A DNA stretch of 64,000 bases, from NCBI GenBank assembly GCA_900544275.1, contig UQUU01000001.1, forward strand, positions 62,001 to 126,000. Reading direction: 5' to 3'. The notes under the pieces were generated by a model. The model was not told the DNA's origin. It searched no databases and worked only from the letters and a program-made list of their open reading frames with translations. This DNA is from an uncultured Succiniclasticum sp. Lineage in GTDB: Bacteria; Bacillota; Negativicutes; Acidaminococcales; Acidaminococcaceae. A program made the translations under genes and the position numbers. Below, in pieces: positions 33,873 to 43,629 of the stretch; position 1 is the first letter of the stretch; every line of letters begins with the position of its first letter.

Positions 33873-35051
33873 TTAATGATGGAAAAGACGCAGATGGGTA
33901 AAGGCAATCGCCATACCGTATTTATCCGCAGTTTCAATCACATGATCATCCCGAATGGATCCGCCTGCTTCCGCTACATACTGCACACCGCTGCGGTGGG
34001 CCCGTTCAATGTTGTCACCAAAGGGGAAGAAGGCATCGCTGCCCAGAGAAACTCCGCTTAATTTGGCCGCCCAGGCTGCTTTTTCTTCCTTCGTCAAAGG
34101 CTCCGGTTTTTCTGTAAAGAATTGTTGCCAGATGCCTTCTGCCAGCACATCCTCATAGTCCTCAGAAATATAAACATCAATGGTGTTGTCCCGGTCCGGG
34201 CGGCGGATCGAATCTTTAAAAGGCAAAGCCATCACTTTGGGATTCTGTCTCTGCCACCAGATATCCGCCTTGCTGCCGGCCAGGCGGGTACAATGGATGC
34301 GGGATTGCTGCCCGGCTCCCACCCCGATGGTTTTGCCGTCTTTGACATAGCAGACGGAATTGGACTGGGTGTATTTTAACACAATCAGAGCAAGCAACAA
34401 GTCTCTGACCGCCGTTTCCGGAATTTCTTTATTTTGGGTAGGACGTTCGGCCAGAAGTTCTTTCGTAATTTTGGCATTATTACGGGACTGCTCAAAGGTA
34501 ACGCCAAAGACCTGTTTCACTTCCTGCTCTTCCGGCACATACGCCGGATCGATCTGCAGCATCAGATAGGAACCTTTGCGTTTTGTTTTCAGAATTGCCA
34601 ACGCTTCTTCTGTGTAACCGGGCGCAATGACCCCGTCAGAAACCTCCCGCTGCAGCAGCAATGCCGTTTCCTTATCGCACACGTCCGACAATGCGGCAAA
34701 GTCCCCGTAAGAAGACATCCTGTCCGCTCCCCGGGCTGCCGCGTAAGCCGAAGCCAACGGTGATAACTGCAGATCATCCACAAAATAAATCTTTTTCAAG
34801 GTATCGCTTAATTCCGTGGCAATCGCCGCTCCGGCCGGGCTGACATGCTTAAAAGAAGCCGCCGCCGGAAGACCTGTGGCCTCTTTTAATTCTTTTACCA
34901 GCTGCCAGCTGTTCAACGCATCTAAAAGATTAATAAAGCCGGGGCGTCCATTTAATACAGTGAACGGCAAGTCTGCGCCGCCGTTTCCCATATACACCCG
35001 GGCCGCCTGCTGATTGGGATTACAGCCATATTTTAATGACAACTCGTGCAT
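33873..35051 (-). CDS. AICAR formyltransferase without IMP cyclohydrolase domain
   Basis: 392 aa homologous to the C-terminal two thirds of PurH. It should transfer a formyl group to AICAR in purine synthesis. Family motifs are LKYGCNPNQQAARVY, SFKHVSPAGAAIA, YTQSNSVCYVKDG, GAGQQSRIHCTRLAGSKAD and SDAFFPFGDNIERAH. The N-terminal MGS-like cyclohydrolase domain of normal PurH is absent, and the start at 35051 has a normal ribosome-binding site (AAGGAGGAAT), so this is not a truncation by mutation. A separate IMP cyclohydrolase must exist elsewhere. Such split forms are known in some Clostridia and Negativicutes. Confidence 0.9.
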   Translation of the reverse strand: MHELSLKYGCNPNQQAARVYMGNGGADLPFTVLNGRPGFINLLDALNSWQLVKELKEATGLPAAASFKHVSPAGAAIATELSDTLKKIYFVDDLQLSPLASAYAAARGADRMSSYGDFAALSDVCDKETALLLQREVSDGVIAPGYTEEALAILKTKRKGSYLMLQIDPAYVPEEQEVKQVFGVTFEQSRNNAKITKELLAERPTQNKEIPETAVRDLLLALIVLKYTQSNSVCYVKDGKTIGVGAGQQSRIHCTRLAGSKADIWWQRQNPKVMALPFKDSIRRPDRDNTIDVYISEDYEDVLAEGIWQQFFTEKPEPLTKEEKAAWAAKLSGVSLGSDAFFPFGDNIERAHRSGVQYVAEAGGSIRDDHVIETADKYGMAIAFTHLRLFHH

Positions 35052-35296
35052 AATTATTCCTCCTTGATGTAATATGTTACTCTCTTTATTATCTGCATTT
35101 ATTATACCATATTGTAGTTCTTTTTACGGATTTTTTCTGTTTTCCTTTCGTTGTATGTGATAAAATTAAATAAATCATACCATTTACATCACTCATGCTT
35201 TATACAGGCTTGTAATAAAGGAATAGAAAATCTATTTTAATTAAAAATAAAAATACTACGGTTTGACATCTAACAAAAGAAAAGGAGTCTTCAGAA

Positions 35297-36190
35297 ATGT
35301 TATGTTACGTTTGTCCTCACCGTTGCGGCGTAGACCGCCCCAACAGCATCAAAGACGCGGATGGCATCTGCGGCTGCTGCGGCACAGGTATTTTACCTAT
35401 GGTTTCACGAGCCGGAGCCCATATGTGGGAAGAACCCTGTCTGAGCGGAACGAAAGGCGCTGGGGCGGTCTTCTTTACCGGTTGCAACCTGCATTGCTGT
35501 TACTGCCAGAACTATGACATCAGTTGTGAAAATAAAGGGCAGGAAATCTCCGTAGCAAGGCTCAAAGAAATTTATCGGGAATTGATCGCCCAGGGTGTTC
35601 ATAATATTGATTTGGTGACCCCTACGCACTTTGCTTACTCCATTCTACAAAGTCTGGATGAAAAACTGCCGGTTCCCGTAGTGTACAACACCAGCGGGTT
35701 TGAAGCACAGGACACTTTACGCAGCTTTGCCGGAAAAATTCAAATCTGGCTGCCCGACTTAAAATACAGCGATGATACATTGGCCTTGAAATACAGTAAT
35801 GCCTATGATTACTGGCGTATTGCGCGAGAAGCCATTTTAGAAATGTTCCGCCAGACCGGGCCTTATAAACTGAACGAAGAGGGTATCATGGAAAGCGGCG
35901 TAATCATCCGCCACCTGGTACTGCCCGGTTACATGGAAAATACGAAGGGCGTGATCGACTGGGTGGCCCGGACCTTTAAGCCGGGGGAAGTGATGTTCAG
36001 CCTTATGCGGCAGTACGTGCCCTGCGGGCGCGTGGATCAGTACCCCGAAATCAATCGCAAACTCACTCCGGAAGAATACAAAGAAGCGGAAGAGTATCTG
36101 TTTGCCAGCGGAATTGAAGACGGGTTCGTGCAGGAAGAAGGCGCAGACAGCTGCGACTTCATCCCCTGTTTTGACGGGACCGGAGTCTGA
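35297..36190 (+). CDS. Radical SAM protein of the PflA-like COG1313 group
   Basis: 297 aa. An N-terminal cysteine cluster (CYVCPHRCGV and GICGCCG) is followed by the radical SAM motif CNLHCCYCQ (CX3CX2C) and later IWLPDLKYSDDTLA and HLVLPGYMENT. The group is annotated as putative pyruvate formate-lyase activating enzyme, but its target is unproven, and no glycyl radical enzyme is in the window. It is monocistronic: a very strong terminator follows. It is oxygen-sensitive chemistry, in line with an anaerobe. AAAGGAG lies before the start. Confidence 0.88.
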   Translation: MLCYVCPHRCGVDRPNSIKDADGICGCCGTGILPMVSRAGAHMWEEPCLSGTKGAGAVFFTGCNLHCCYCQNYDISCENKGQEISVARLKEIYRELIAQGVHNIDLVTPTHFAYSILQSLDEKLPVPVVYNTSGFEAQDTLRSFAGKIQIWLPDLKYSDDTLALKYSNAYDYWRIAREAILEMFRQTGPYKLNEEGIMESGVIIRHLVLPGYMENTKGVIDWVARTFKPGEVMFSLMRQYVPCGRVDQYPEINRKLTPEEYKEAEEYLFASGIEDGFVQEEGADSCDFIPCFDGTGV

Positions 36191-36219
36191 CGAGCTATTT
36201 CACGATAAAAGCATAATGC

Positions 36220-36267
36220 AAAAGGCTCTGCGGCCAATGAACTTTTCATTGGCCGCAGAGCCTTTTT
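36220..36267. terminator. Strong bidirectional terminator
   Basis: A stem of about 21 bp, AAAGGCTCTGCGGCCAATGAA and its complement around a 3-nt loop, with T-runs on both strands. It lies between the convergent radical SAM and ctpA genes. Confidence 0.92.
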
Positions 36268-36285
36268 ATTCTCTTCCTTTATTTG

Positions 36286-37443
36286 TTATTTCATTTTGGC
36301 CAGTTCTTCCTGTAAATAGCTTTCCGCCTTTTTTAACTGCACATCTTCCGTAGCCTGTTCCGGCAAAGCAATCTCCACATCCGGTTCAATCCCCACTTTA
36401 TCAATGGAGCGGCCGGAAGGCGTATAGTATTTCGCCGTTGTCAGTTTTAAACCGGTGACAGGCGTAATATGATAGATTGTCTGCACCACGCCCTTACCAT
36501 AGGTCTTTACACCAAACAGTTTCCCGGCTTTTGTATCCTGAACAGCTCCCGCTAAAATTTCCGAAGCGCTGGCACTGCCATGATCCACCAACACCGCCAG
36601 GGGATACTTTACTTTTTCCAACTGGGAAGTCAGCACCTGAGTCTTGTTGTTTTTATCGGTGATGGAAACCACCGGGCCTTTGGGAACCAGGCAGTTGGCG
36701 ACTTTCACGCTCTCATCCAATAAACCGCCGGGGTTTTGCCGCAGATCCAACAGAATCGCCTGCATCCCTTCTTTTTCCAGCTTCTCGTAGGTCTCCTGAA
36801 ACTCCTGACCGGTATTGTCGTTAAACACCGAAAGACGTATATAACCAATCTTGCTGTCCGGCAACATTTTCCCCGCCACCGATTCAATCTTGATATCATC
36901 CCGAACGATCGCGGCCGTATATTCTTCGCCGTTGGCACGCTTCAATACCAGCTCAACGGAAGTCCCTTTCTTCCCGCGGATGGTGCTCACAACCTCTTCC
37001 AGGCTGCGACCCCTGGTTTCCTTCCCGTCTACTTTCAACACCTTATCGCCCGCTTTGATTCCCGCTTTTGCTCCGGGCGAGCCTTCCATCGGCGCGATGA
37101 CGATCAACTCTTTATCTTTTTGTCCCAGGACTACGCCAATGCCGCCAAACGTTCCGTCGGTCACTTCATTCAGGCGGGCAAAGGCCTCTTCATTCAGGTA
37201 CTCCGAATAAGGGTCATCCAGTGTTTTCACCAGACCCTGCATAGCCCCTTCCATCAGCTTTGTATCATCGTATTCTCCTACAAAACTGCTGTGTATTTTT
37301 CCTACAGTATAAAAGAGCTGCAGTGTGCCGCCGGCGTTATGGGTGATACTTTGCAGCGCCCATACCATGCCGAAGCAGGTAAGTCCTACACTGATCACTA
37401 CAGCCAAAAATAAACCTGCTATACTGAATCGTTTTTTAAACAC
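36286..37443 (-). CDS. ctpA: S41 carboxyl-terminal processing protease
   Basis: 385 aa. An N-terminal membrane anchor or signal (about 8-30) is followed by a PDZ domain (about 95-180, SPGAKAGIKAGDKVLKVDG) and the S41 protease domain with the catalytic Ser in DHGSASASEILAG and Lys in GVKTYGKGVVQT. It degrades or trims extracytoplasmic proteins by their C-termini. Last gene of the ftsE-ftsX-M23-ctp line, 27 bp after the M23 gene. In this context a role in controlling the wall hydrolase is plausible. The gene symbol is by family. Confidence 0.94.
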   Translation of the reverse strand: MFKKRFSIAGLFLAVVISVGLTCFGMVWALQSITHNAGGTLQLFYTVGKIHSSFVGEYDDTKLMEGAMQGLVKTLDDPYSEYLNEEAFARLNEVTDGTFGGIGVVLGQKDKELIVIAPMEGSPGAKAGIKAGDKVLKVDGKETRGRSLEEVVSTIRGKKGTSVELVLKRANGEEYTAAIVRDDIKIESVAGKMLPDSKIGYIRLSVFNDNTGQEFQETYEKLEKEGMQAILLDLRQNPGGLLDESVKVANCLVPKGPVVSITDKNNKTQVLTSQLEKVKYPLAVLVDHGSASASEILAGAVQDTKAGKLFGVKTYGKGVVQTIYHITPVTGLKLTTAKYYTPSGRSIDKVGIEPDVEIALPEQATEDVQLKKAESYLQEELAKMK

Positions 37444-37470
37444 GTTGTATCCTCCGCCGTACTCTATATG

Positions 37471-38610
37471 TTACGGCAAATAATTTAAGGGACTGACCAC
37501 CTCGCCATGCAGACGCACTTCAAAGTGGCAATGAGGTCCGGTAGAATAGCCGGTACTGCCGGCATAGGCCACCACCTGTCCTTGCGTCACATGTTGTCCT
37601 TCACTTACCGCCAGACGGGAATTATGTCCATAAATCGTTGTCAGACCGCCGCCATGATCGATCATAATCGCATAGCCATAGCCGCCCATCCAGCCGGAAT
37701 AAATGATCACGCCGTTGGCAGCCGCATGAATCGGCGTCCCGGTATCCACACCGATATCAAGACCGGAATGATACCGCCGTGTACCAAAGATAGGATGGGT
37801 ACGCCAGCCATAATACGATGTAATCGGTCCGGAACAGGGCCAGATAAAGGAGCCGTTGCCACCGTTGGACGGCATGCTGGATGAACTTTCCAGACTTTGC
37901 AGCAACGCTTTGATATTATCAGAAATGGCCAGCATACGGTCATACTCTTCCCCGGCCTTGCGTTTTTCTTCTTCTGCCTTATACAAAAGCCGCGCCCGCT
38001 GTTCTTTCATCTGCTCCGCATCTGCTTTTTTCTTTTCCAGGTCAGCGCGATCCTTTTGGATCTCCTTCATCTGGCTGTCCAACCGGTCCTGCCGTTTTTG
38101 TATCGCGTCCGCTTCCCGCCGTACAGTAGCCACCAGATCCAAATCGCTCTGCACGATTTTCTGCAGTAAATACATGCGGGATGCAAAATCGCCGAAATCT
38201 TTGGCGCCTAACAACACGTCCAGATAGTTGATCTGTCCGTTTTCATAAATCTGCCGCAGACGGGCACGGTATATTTTGAGCCTTCCTTCCATCTCTCCCC
38301 GTTTGACATTGAGCTGCGCCTGATTTTTATCAATGTCCTTTTGCAGGGCATCGGCTCTTTTCTCCAGTTCCACAATATCTTTCTGCAGCTGTGCAAGAAG
38401 CGCCGTCACTTTCCGAATGTCGCCCTTAGCCCAAATGATTTGCTGACTGGCATTTTCTTGTTGCTGTTGCGCCTGCTGCATCCTCTGCTGAACGGAATCC
38501 AGCTCTTTTTTCTTCTGTTCCAGCTCTTCATTGGCTGCCAGTGCGGGAAACGTCTGCAAGAGAACAAGCCAACAGGTCAGAAATACAGCTACTAACTTTC
38601 GCGATTGCAT
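37471..38610 (-). CDS. Coiled-coil M23 peptidase, EnvC/PcsB-like
   Basis: 379 aa. A signal peptide (about 1-26, VFLTCWLVLLQTFPALA) is followed by a long coiled coil (about 27-235, repeated KELDSVQQRMQQAQ-like heptads) and a LytM/M23 domain (about 260-379). The zinc ligands are present: HSGLDIGVD (HX3D) and GPHCHFEVR (HXH), so unlike E. coli EnvC it may itself be an active endopeptidase. It is encoded directly after ftsX (10 bp), so FtsEX is expected to drive it at the division site, as PcsB or EnvC are. Confidence 0.92.
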   Translation of the reverse strand: MQSRKLVAVFLTCWLVLLQTFPALAANEELEQKKKELDSVQQRMQQAQQQQENASQQIIWAKGDIRKVTALLAQLQKDIVELEKRADALQKDIDKNQAQLNVKRGEMEGRLKIYRARLRQIYENGQINYLDVLLGAKDFGDFASRMYLLQKIVQSDLDLVATVRREADAIQKRQDRLDSQMKEIQKDRADLEKKKADAEQMKEQRARLLYKAEEEKRKAGEEYDRMLAISDNIKALLQSLESSSSMPSNGGNGSFIWPCSGPITSYYGWRTHPIFGTRRYHSGLDIGVDTGTPIHAAANGVIIYSGWMGGYGYAIMIDHGGGLTTIYGHNSRLAVSEGQHVTQGQVVAYAGSTGYSTGPHCHFEVRLHGEVVSPLNYLP

Positions 38611-38619
38611 AGGGCCTCC

Positions 38620-39507
38620 TCAGACTCGCAGGAATTTTTTCAACGATAAGTAACTGCCTAAGGCCCCAATGCCGGTGCCGCAGATCAGAATAAATAAATC
38701 AGCATACAATAAGGTGGGCCAGGAAGGCAAAATCGGGAAAAAGGCCAGCGTAGTATAAATCTTACTCATAAGACTCACGTAGATGCCATCTACAATCAGG
38801 GAAGCGATCACTGCGCCCCCCATCCCCAGCACCATTCCTTCCAGAAGGAATGGCCAGCGGATAAACCAGTCCGTCGCGCCTACATACTTCATGATGATCA
38901 CTTCACGTCGCCGGGCAAACACAGTCAGACGAATGGTATTGACAATAATAAAAAGTGTGGCCAGAGCTAAAAAGAAAATTAATATCGCTCCGCCGATCCG
39001 CAAAACCCGGGTCAGAGAAAACAAATGTTCCACTACTTCCTGACCAAAGCGTGCCGTCTCCACTTTAGGCATCTTGCTGACCACAGGCACCAGTTCCCTG
39101 ATGCGTTCCGGACGATCTACCTGAATTTCAAACGAATAAGGGAACGGGTTATCCTTTCCCAATGCTTGTAAAAGGCCGGCCTGATCGCCTAACCGACTTT
39201 TAAACCGTTCCATAGCCTGGTCTTTTGTTACCTCCGTAACTTTGACCACGCCTTCCAACTTTACCAGGGATTTCCGCATGGAGGCTAACTCTTCTCCTGT
39301 CGCCGTATCTTCCATATATACGGTCATCTCCACCTGGCTTTCCAGATATTGCGCCAGATTATCCGTATTCAGATACATCAGCAAAAACATCCCCAGCACA
39401 AGAAGCGATACCGCTACCGTAGAAACAGAAGCAAGACTCATCACCCCGTTACGTTTGATGGACTTGCCCGTTTCACGGATAAAATATTCCTTACTGCTCA
39501 GACTCAT
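38620..39507 (-). CDS. ftsX: Cell division ABC permease FtsX
   Basis: 295 aa. N-terminal cytoplasmic start (REFTGKSIKRNG-like FIRETGKSIKRNGVMSLAS), first helix about 22-45, a large extracytoplasmic loop (about 50-165, PSYEVFV-type PYSFEIQVDRPERI), then three C-terminal helices (about 175-290). FtsX passes the ATPase state of FtsE to a periplasmic hydrolase. It overlaps ftsE by 17 bp and is followed by the M23 peptidase gene, its likely partner. Confidence 0.95.
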   Translation of the reverse strand: MSLSSKEYFIRETGKSIKRNGVMSLASVSTVAVSLLVLGMFLLMYLNTDNLAQYLESQVEMTVYMEDTATGEELASMRKSLVKLEGVVKVTEVTKDQAMERFKSRLGDQAGLLQALGKDNPFPYSFEIQVDRPERIRELVPVVSKMPKVETARFGQEVVEHLFSLTRVLRIGGAILIFFLALATLFIIVNTIRLTVFARRREVIIMKYVGATDWFIRWPFLLEGMVLGMGGAVIASLIVDGIYVSLMSKIYTTLAFFPILPSWPTLLYADLFILICGTGIGALGSYLSLKKFLRV

Positions 39508-40183
39508 ATCCGTATACTCCGTTCAGTTCGTCGCGTACGATCTCTCCATTTTCAATCGCTATCACACGCTTGCTCATACTATCCACAATCTGTTTATCAT
39601 GGGTTGCCATAATGATTGTCGTACCGCTGTTGTTGATTTCCTGAAAAATCTCCATGATTTCTCTGCTGGTTTCCGGATCCAGATTTCCTGTAGGTTCGTC
39701 CGCTATCACCAAAGCCGGACTGTTGACGATAGCCCGGGCAATAGCGATACGTTGCTGTTCGCCGCCGGAAAGTTCATTGGGATGCGCATAGGCACGGCGG
39801 CGCAACCCCACCAGATCCAGCACATTCATTACGCGGCGTTTGATTTGACGATACGGCGCTTCAATAACCTGCATGGCAAAAGCCACATTGTCATAGACGG
39901 TGCGGTCCGGCAACAAACGATAATCCTGAAAGATGATCCCCAGCTGCCGCCGCATATAAGGTATTTCTTTCGGCTGCAAATTCAATATATCTACATCATT
40001 GATCCGAATGCTGCCGGCAGAAGGCAACACTTCCCGAAATAGCATTTTTATGAATGTAGACTTACCGGCGCCGCTGGGCCCCACGATAAAGACAAACTCG
40101 CCCGGATCGATGTGGATACTGATATTCCGCAGCGCCACGTTCCCACCGGGATATATTTTACTTACATTCTCCAGATCTAACAC
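39491..40183 (-). CDS. ftsE: Cell division ABC ATPase FtsE
   Basis: 230 aa. Complete ABC ATPase: Walker A GPSGAGKST, Q-loop, signature LSGGEQQRIAIARAI, Walker B LVIADEPTGNLD and H-loop TTIIMATHD. The start MLDLENVSKIYPGGNVAL is typical of FtsE. It pairs with FtsX (17-bp overlap). The 147 bp upstream separate it from csaB, so the ftsE-ctpA unit probably has its own promoter there. Confidence 0.96.
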   Translation of the reverse strand: MLDLENVSKIYPGGNVALRNISIHIDPGEFVFIVGPSGAGKSTFIKMLFREVLPSAGSIRINDVDILNLQPKEIPYMRRQLGIIFQDYRLLPDRTVYDNVAFAMQVIEAPYRQIKRRVMNVLDLVGLRRRAYAHPNELSGGEQQRIAIARAIVNSPALVIADEPTGNLDPETSREIMEIFQEINNSGTTIIMATHDKQIVDSMSKRVIAIENGEIVRDELNGVYGYESEQ

Positions 40184-40330
40184 AAAAAAAAGCTCCCTTC
40201 AAAACCTTACTTGCCAGAGAGTCAGGGCAAACCGCCTGCTTACCGGTTCTCTACCCTATATAACCGTACTCTTTATAACTATAACGCTAACGGTTCTAAA
40301 ACTCTGCAAAATAATTGCAAACTATCTTTG

Positions 40331-41428
40331 TCAGTCCTCTTCATGCAGCAAAGCAAAGGCTTTTGCCGCATTGGTCAACGCCAGAGTCCGCATTTCTGCG
40401 ATCCGCTCGTGCTGCACGACAGGCTCCTTGTCCCACAATGCACCAGCGGCGGCGGCTACATTTTCCGCCAACAGGTCCTCTATCGTTCCCACCGGTTCCG
40501 ACCCGATGGCTTTAACAAAGCTGTCTACCTTGGGGTCATAGGAGATCGCTAAAAGCGGCACATCCATAACCGCGGCAAAAATCAATGCATGTAAACGCAT
40601 GCCCAGCAATAGATCAAAATTACCGATCAGACTCAAAAACACTTCCGTAGGATACGCTTCTTCCAACAATACAACTTTTTGCGCCAGCGGCGGGATAAAA
40701 TTACGGACGGCCCTGCTGGCCTCCACATCCATGGGATATTGCAAAGGCAAAACAACGACCTGCGCATCATAACGGCGGCTGATCCGCGCCAGCCCCAGGG
40801 CCAGCTGCTGCAGACATCTCCGGTTCTCCGGCCAGCTCCGCACTGACACGCCTATAATCGGCTCTGTCAGCACGAGCCCCGCCTTCTGTAAAATGGCTGC
40901 GCCGGCCTCTCTGGAAGCCGGTTCCAGAGTAAGGACCGAATCTGCTGTCACCTCGATCTTTTCCCGTTGCAGACCCAAACGCACCAGCTCTTCCGCAGAT
41001 TCCCGGTCCCGCACCGTAATCACATCCGCTTGCCGGCAGATAACGCGAGTCAAAAAACGCATAAAGCCACTGCGTATGGGGCCGATACCCTGAGCAAAAA
41101 GCATCACTTTTTTCCCTCGAAGCTTCGCCAGGGCAATAATCGAAAGATAGTAGGCCAGGCTGCGCTTGCTGGTCACATCCTGCAGCAAACTGCCGCCGCC
41201 GCTGATCAAAAGATCGGCACGGCCAAGGGCAGACAGAATCTTCCCTACATCAAAACGAAATAAAGACTTTACCCGATGTTTAGTTGTCGTTTCTGAAGGA
41301 TTTCCGGAAATTACGGTAATGTCAGCCTCCGGCTCAATGGCATATAAGGAAGCCAGAATAGCCGTCAACAAGGCTTCATCCCCGGCATTGTTAAAGCCAT
41401 AATAACCGGAAATCAGAATCTTACTCAT
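40331..41428 (-). CDS. csaB: Polysaccharide pyruvyl transferase CsaB
   Basis: 365 aa with a GT-B-like fold. The N-terminus (ISGYYGFNNAGDEALLTAI) is diagnostic for CsaB, and later parts include ISGGGSLLQDVTSKRSLAYY and GMRLHALIFAAVMDVP. In Bacillus CsaB pyruvylates a wall polysaccharide that anchors SLH-domain proteins. In diderm Firmicutes SLH proteins tether the outer membrane, so an envelope-attachment role is plausible, though the acceptor there can differ. It overlaps the preceding DUF5693 gene by 8 bp, so the two are coupled. Confidence 0.93.
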   Translation of the reverse strand: MSKILISGYYGFNNAGDEALLTAILASLYAIEPEADITVISGNPSETTTKHRVKSLFRFDVGKILSALGRADLLISGGGSLLQDVTSKRSLAYYLSIIALAKLRGKKVMLFAQGIGPIRSGFMRFLTRVICRQADVITVRDRESAEELVRLGLQREKIEVTADSVLTLEPASREAGAAILQKAGLVLTEPIIGVSVRSWPENRRCLQQLALGLARISRRYDAQVVVLPLQYPMDVEASRAVRNFIPPLAQKVVLLEEAYPTEVFLSLIGNFDLLLGMRLHALIFAAVMDVPLLAISYDPKVDSFVKAIGSEPVGTIEDLLAENVAAAAGALWDKEPVVQHERIAEMRTLALTNAAKAFALLHEED

Positions 41429-43571
41429 CGATGGAAAATCTCCTCAGCCAGGGTCTTACCACCGGCAATAAAATAGAAATGAGCAACACGGCAAAGATGC
41501 CCAGTACTGCGCCCAGGGCATAACCGTCCAGCGCGCGGGCATAACTCATGATCGCCGGTGTACGCATATGGCAGAAAGTCTGTACCAGCGATCCCTGCCC
41601 GATGACTGCGCCCAGCACCAGCATCAGTTTACAGAGATTTGGCGCTTTGCGGTAGGCGGCCAGCACCGCCAGGAAAAAGGCCGGATGGCCGATCATAAAT
41701 TCTTTTTCCCGGGGACGGGCATACATTACCTGTTCCAGGAACTGACGCAGTTTAATCTCAATCGCCGGAACAGGCACGCCACCCGTATGACCGCTGCGTC
41801 CCACAAAGATATAGACAACAAAGAGAAGGACACCTAAAATCACGATATGCCCCAATGTGACCCTGGTTTTACAGATCCGGACAAACTGGGCAAAGAGCCC
41901 TGCCGGACGCAGAGATTCCCCCCCGAAAATATCATAACGGCGCAAAAACAGCAGCAGCAGCAATAAAACAGGCATAATAAAGGTCAGCTTTACACCCCGG
42001 TAAATATCCGCCTCTAAAAAGAAGCGGTTATCTCCCATGATCGCCGCATTAAGCGTAGCGCCCACTAACGACAGGCCAACGGCTAACGCCAGTTGCCACA
42101 ACGCAGCAAAAATCACGCCGCCGACCGGCCTATTATCATTTTTTATTTCTTCCCAAAGCAACAAAATCACGCTCATGGCTAGGACAGGATACAACACAGC
42201 CGAGAGAAAAGCCAGTCCCTGACGCAACAACAGCCCTCTGCCCATAAAGAGGCTGAAAGCCGTGAGCGTCATGCCCAGCAAAAGCAGCCCATACTGCCAG
42301 AAGCCCCGAAATGACTTAAAGAGCAAAGCTCCATACAGTCCTAACGCAGCCCAGGCTCCCAGAGCCGTTAAAAACAGGGCGATACGAGCAGGATAATAGT
42401 CGCCGCCGTAGGCAGGGTTGCCATTTTTCTGCTGTTTTGTTCCCCGGAGCGGAGCCTGAAACACAGTCGCTGTACCGATCGTATAACCGCGTGCTTTCAC
42501 ACTCTCCGTGATCCGGCGCATATAGCTCAGGTTCAGGTCAATAATATCGACCCCGTCCTGCGGTTTTAAAAACAAGCGCACATAATTAAAACGGATGTTC
42601 CGTTCTTCATCAGCCAGGGCCCAGCGGTGCAACGCCTCCGGCATCGTCAGTTTACTATTTTCCAGCGCATCGATATTTAAGACCCGTACCGCATTGTTTT
42701 CCACACTGCGTAGCAACGTATCCAACCCCGTAAATTTAGCAAATTGCAGCTGGGTACTATGTTCTAATAAGCCGAGGCGAATATTTTTCTCCCGTAATTT
42801 TTTCCCCATATAGGAAATATCGCCGGGAAAACCGATCACATCGGTTCCGCAAGGTATATAGGTAGTCACCTGCGCGCCTGACTGCTCGAGCCGGCGGAAA
42901 ATACTGTCCACCCCTTTTTGGGAATAGGGCAGATAATTTTGTGGACGCACGGCCACTTTAAAGCCGGCATCTCTTACCTCACGAAGCTCAGCCGAAGAAA
43001 GTCCTAACGGCGCCTGCATCAATGGCGTTTTGGAACGATAATCCGGATCCAGAAGCACACGGCTGTCACCTTTTACTTCCCATATTTCCGGATATCGGCC
43101 CACCTCTTTCACTCTCTCCGGGCCATAACGCAGCAGCAGGTCTTCTTTAACTTCTTCCCAGGTCACCTTGTCTTTTCCGAGAGACACATAGACTGCATCC
43201 GGATTTATCTGACCTGTCGTCAGCAGACGATCAAACACCCCCTGGCGTGTTCCGGCAGACGCTTTTTGCAAGACGTCACCCGGCACTGCCCGGATATAGC
43301 CTTCCCGGTCCAGACGTTCCAGGGTGGCATCATACACGACCAGGGTAGTCACACCGGCCTCTTTAAACCGCTGCAACAAAGCAGCCGGTTCGGCGCCCTC
43401 GCGTTGGGCCAGCAGCATAATACCCTGGTAATCCAAGGCCTGCTCCACTGTATCATTCTGTTTTTCAATCTGGTACCGCAGCTGCACCAGCCACAAAGCA
43501 GCACAGAAAGCCACCAGGATCAAACCCGCCAATATAGGATTATAATGTTCCTGCCATTCTTGTATCTTCAT
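41421..43571 (-). CDS. DUF5693 family polytopic protein
   Basis: 716 aa from the ATG at 43571; an in-frame ATG at 43580 and a TTG at 43592 are alternatives. One N-terminal helix is followed by a soluble extracytoplasmic half (about 40-400) shaped like a TIM-barrel hydrolase (GITLLVVYD-like TTLVVYDATLERLDREG, VRPQNYLPYSQKGVD, LRLFLKPQDGVDIIDLN-type elements), then about nine helices. The arrangement hpf-secA-prfB-DUF5693-csaB is common in Negativicutes, and the coupling to csaB suggests the two work on the same envelope polymer. No enzymatic activity is known. Confidence 0.82.
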   Translation of the reverse strand: MKIQEWQEHYNPILAGLILVAFCAALWLVQLRYQIEKQNDTVEQALDYQGIMLLAQREGAEPAALLQRFKEAGVTTLVVYDATLERLDREGYIRAVPGDVLQKASAGTRQGVFDRLLTTGQINPDAVYVSLGKDKVTWEEVKEDLLLRYGPERVKEVGRYPEIWEVKGDSRVLLDPDYRSKTPLMQAPLGLSSAELREVRDAGFKVAVRPQNYLPYSQKGVDSIFRRLEQSGAQVTTYIPCGTDVIGFPGDISYMGKKLREKNIRLGLLEHSTQLQFAKFTGLDTLLRSVENNAVRVLNIDALENSKLTMPEALHRWALADEERNIRFNYVRLFLKPQDGVDIIDLNLSYMRRITESVKARGYTIGTATVFQAPLRGTKQQKNGNPAYGGDYYPARIALFLTALGAWAALGLYGALLFKSFRGFWQYGLLLLGMTLTAFSLFMGRGLLLRQGLAFLSAVLYPVLAMSVILLLWEEIKNDNRPVGGVIFAALWQLALAVGLSLVGATLNAAIMGDNRFFLEADIYRGVKLTFIMPVLLLLLLFLRRYDIFGGESLRPAGLFAQFVRICKTRVTLGHIVILGVLLFVVYIFVGRSGHTGGVPVPAIEIKLRQFLEQVMYARPREKEFMIGHPAFFLAVLAAYRKAPNLCKLMLVLGAVIGQGSLVQTFCHMRTPAIMSYARALDGYALGAVLGIFAVLLISILLPVVRPWLRRFSIDE

Positions 43572-43629
43572 TGGTCGCATCCCACAGCTCAAAATTTTAA
43601 GGACTTATCAGAAACACAGCTAAGCAGAA

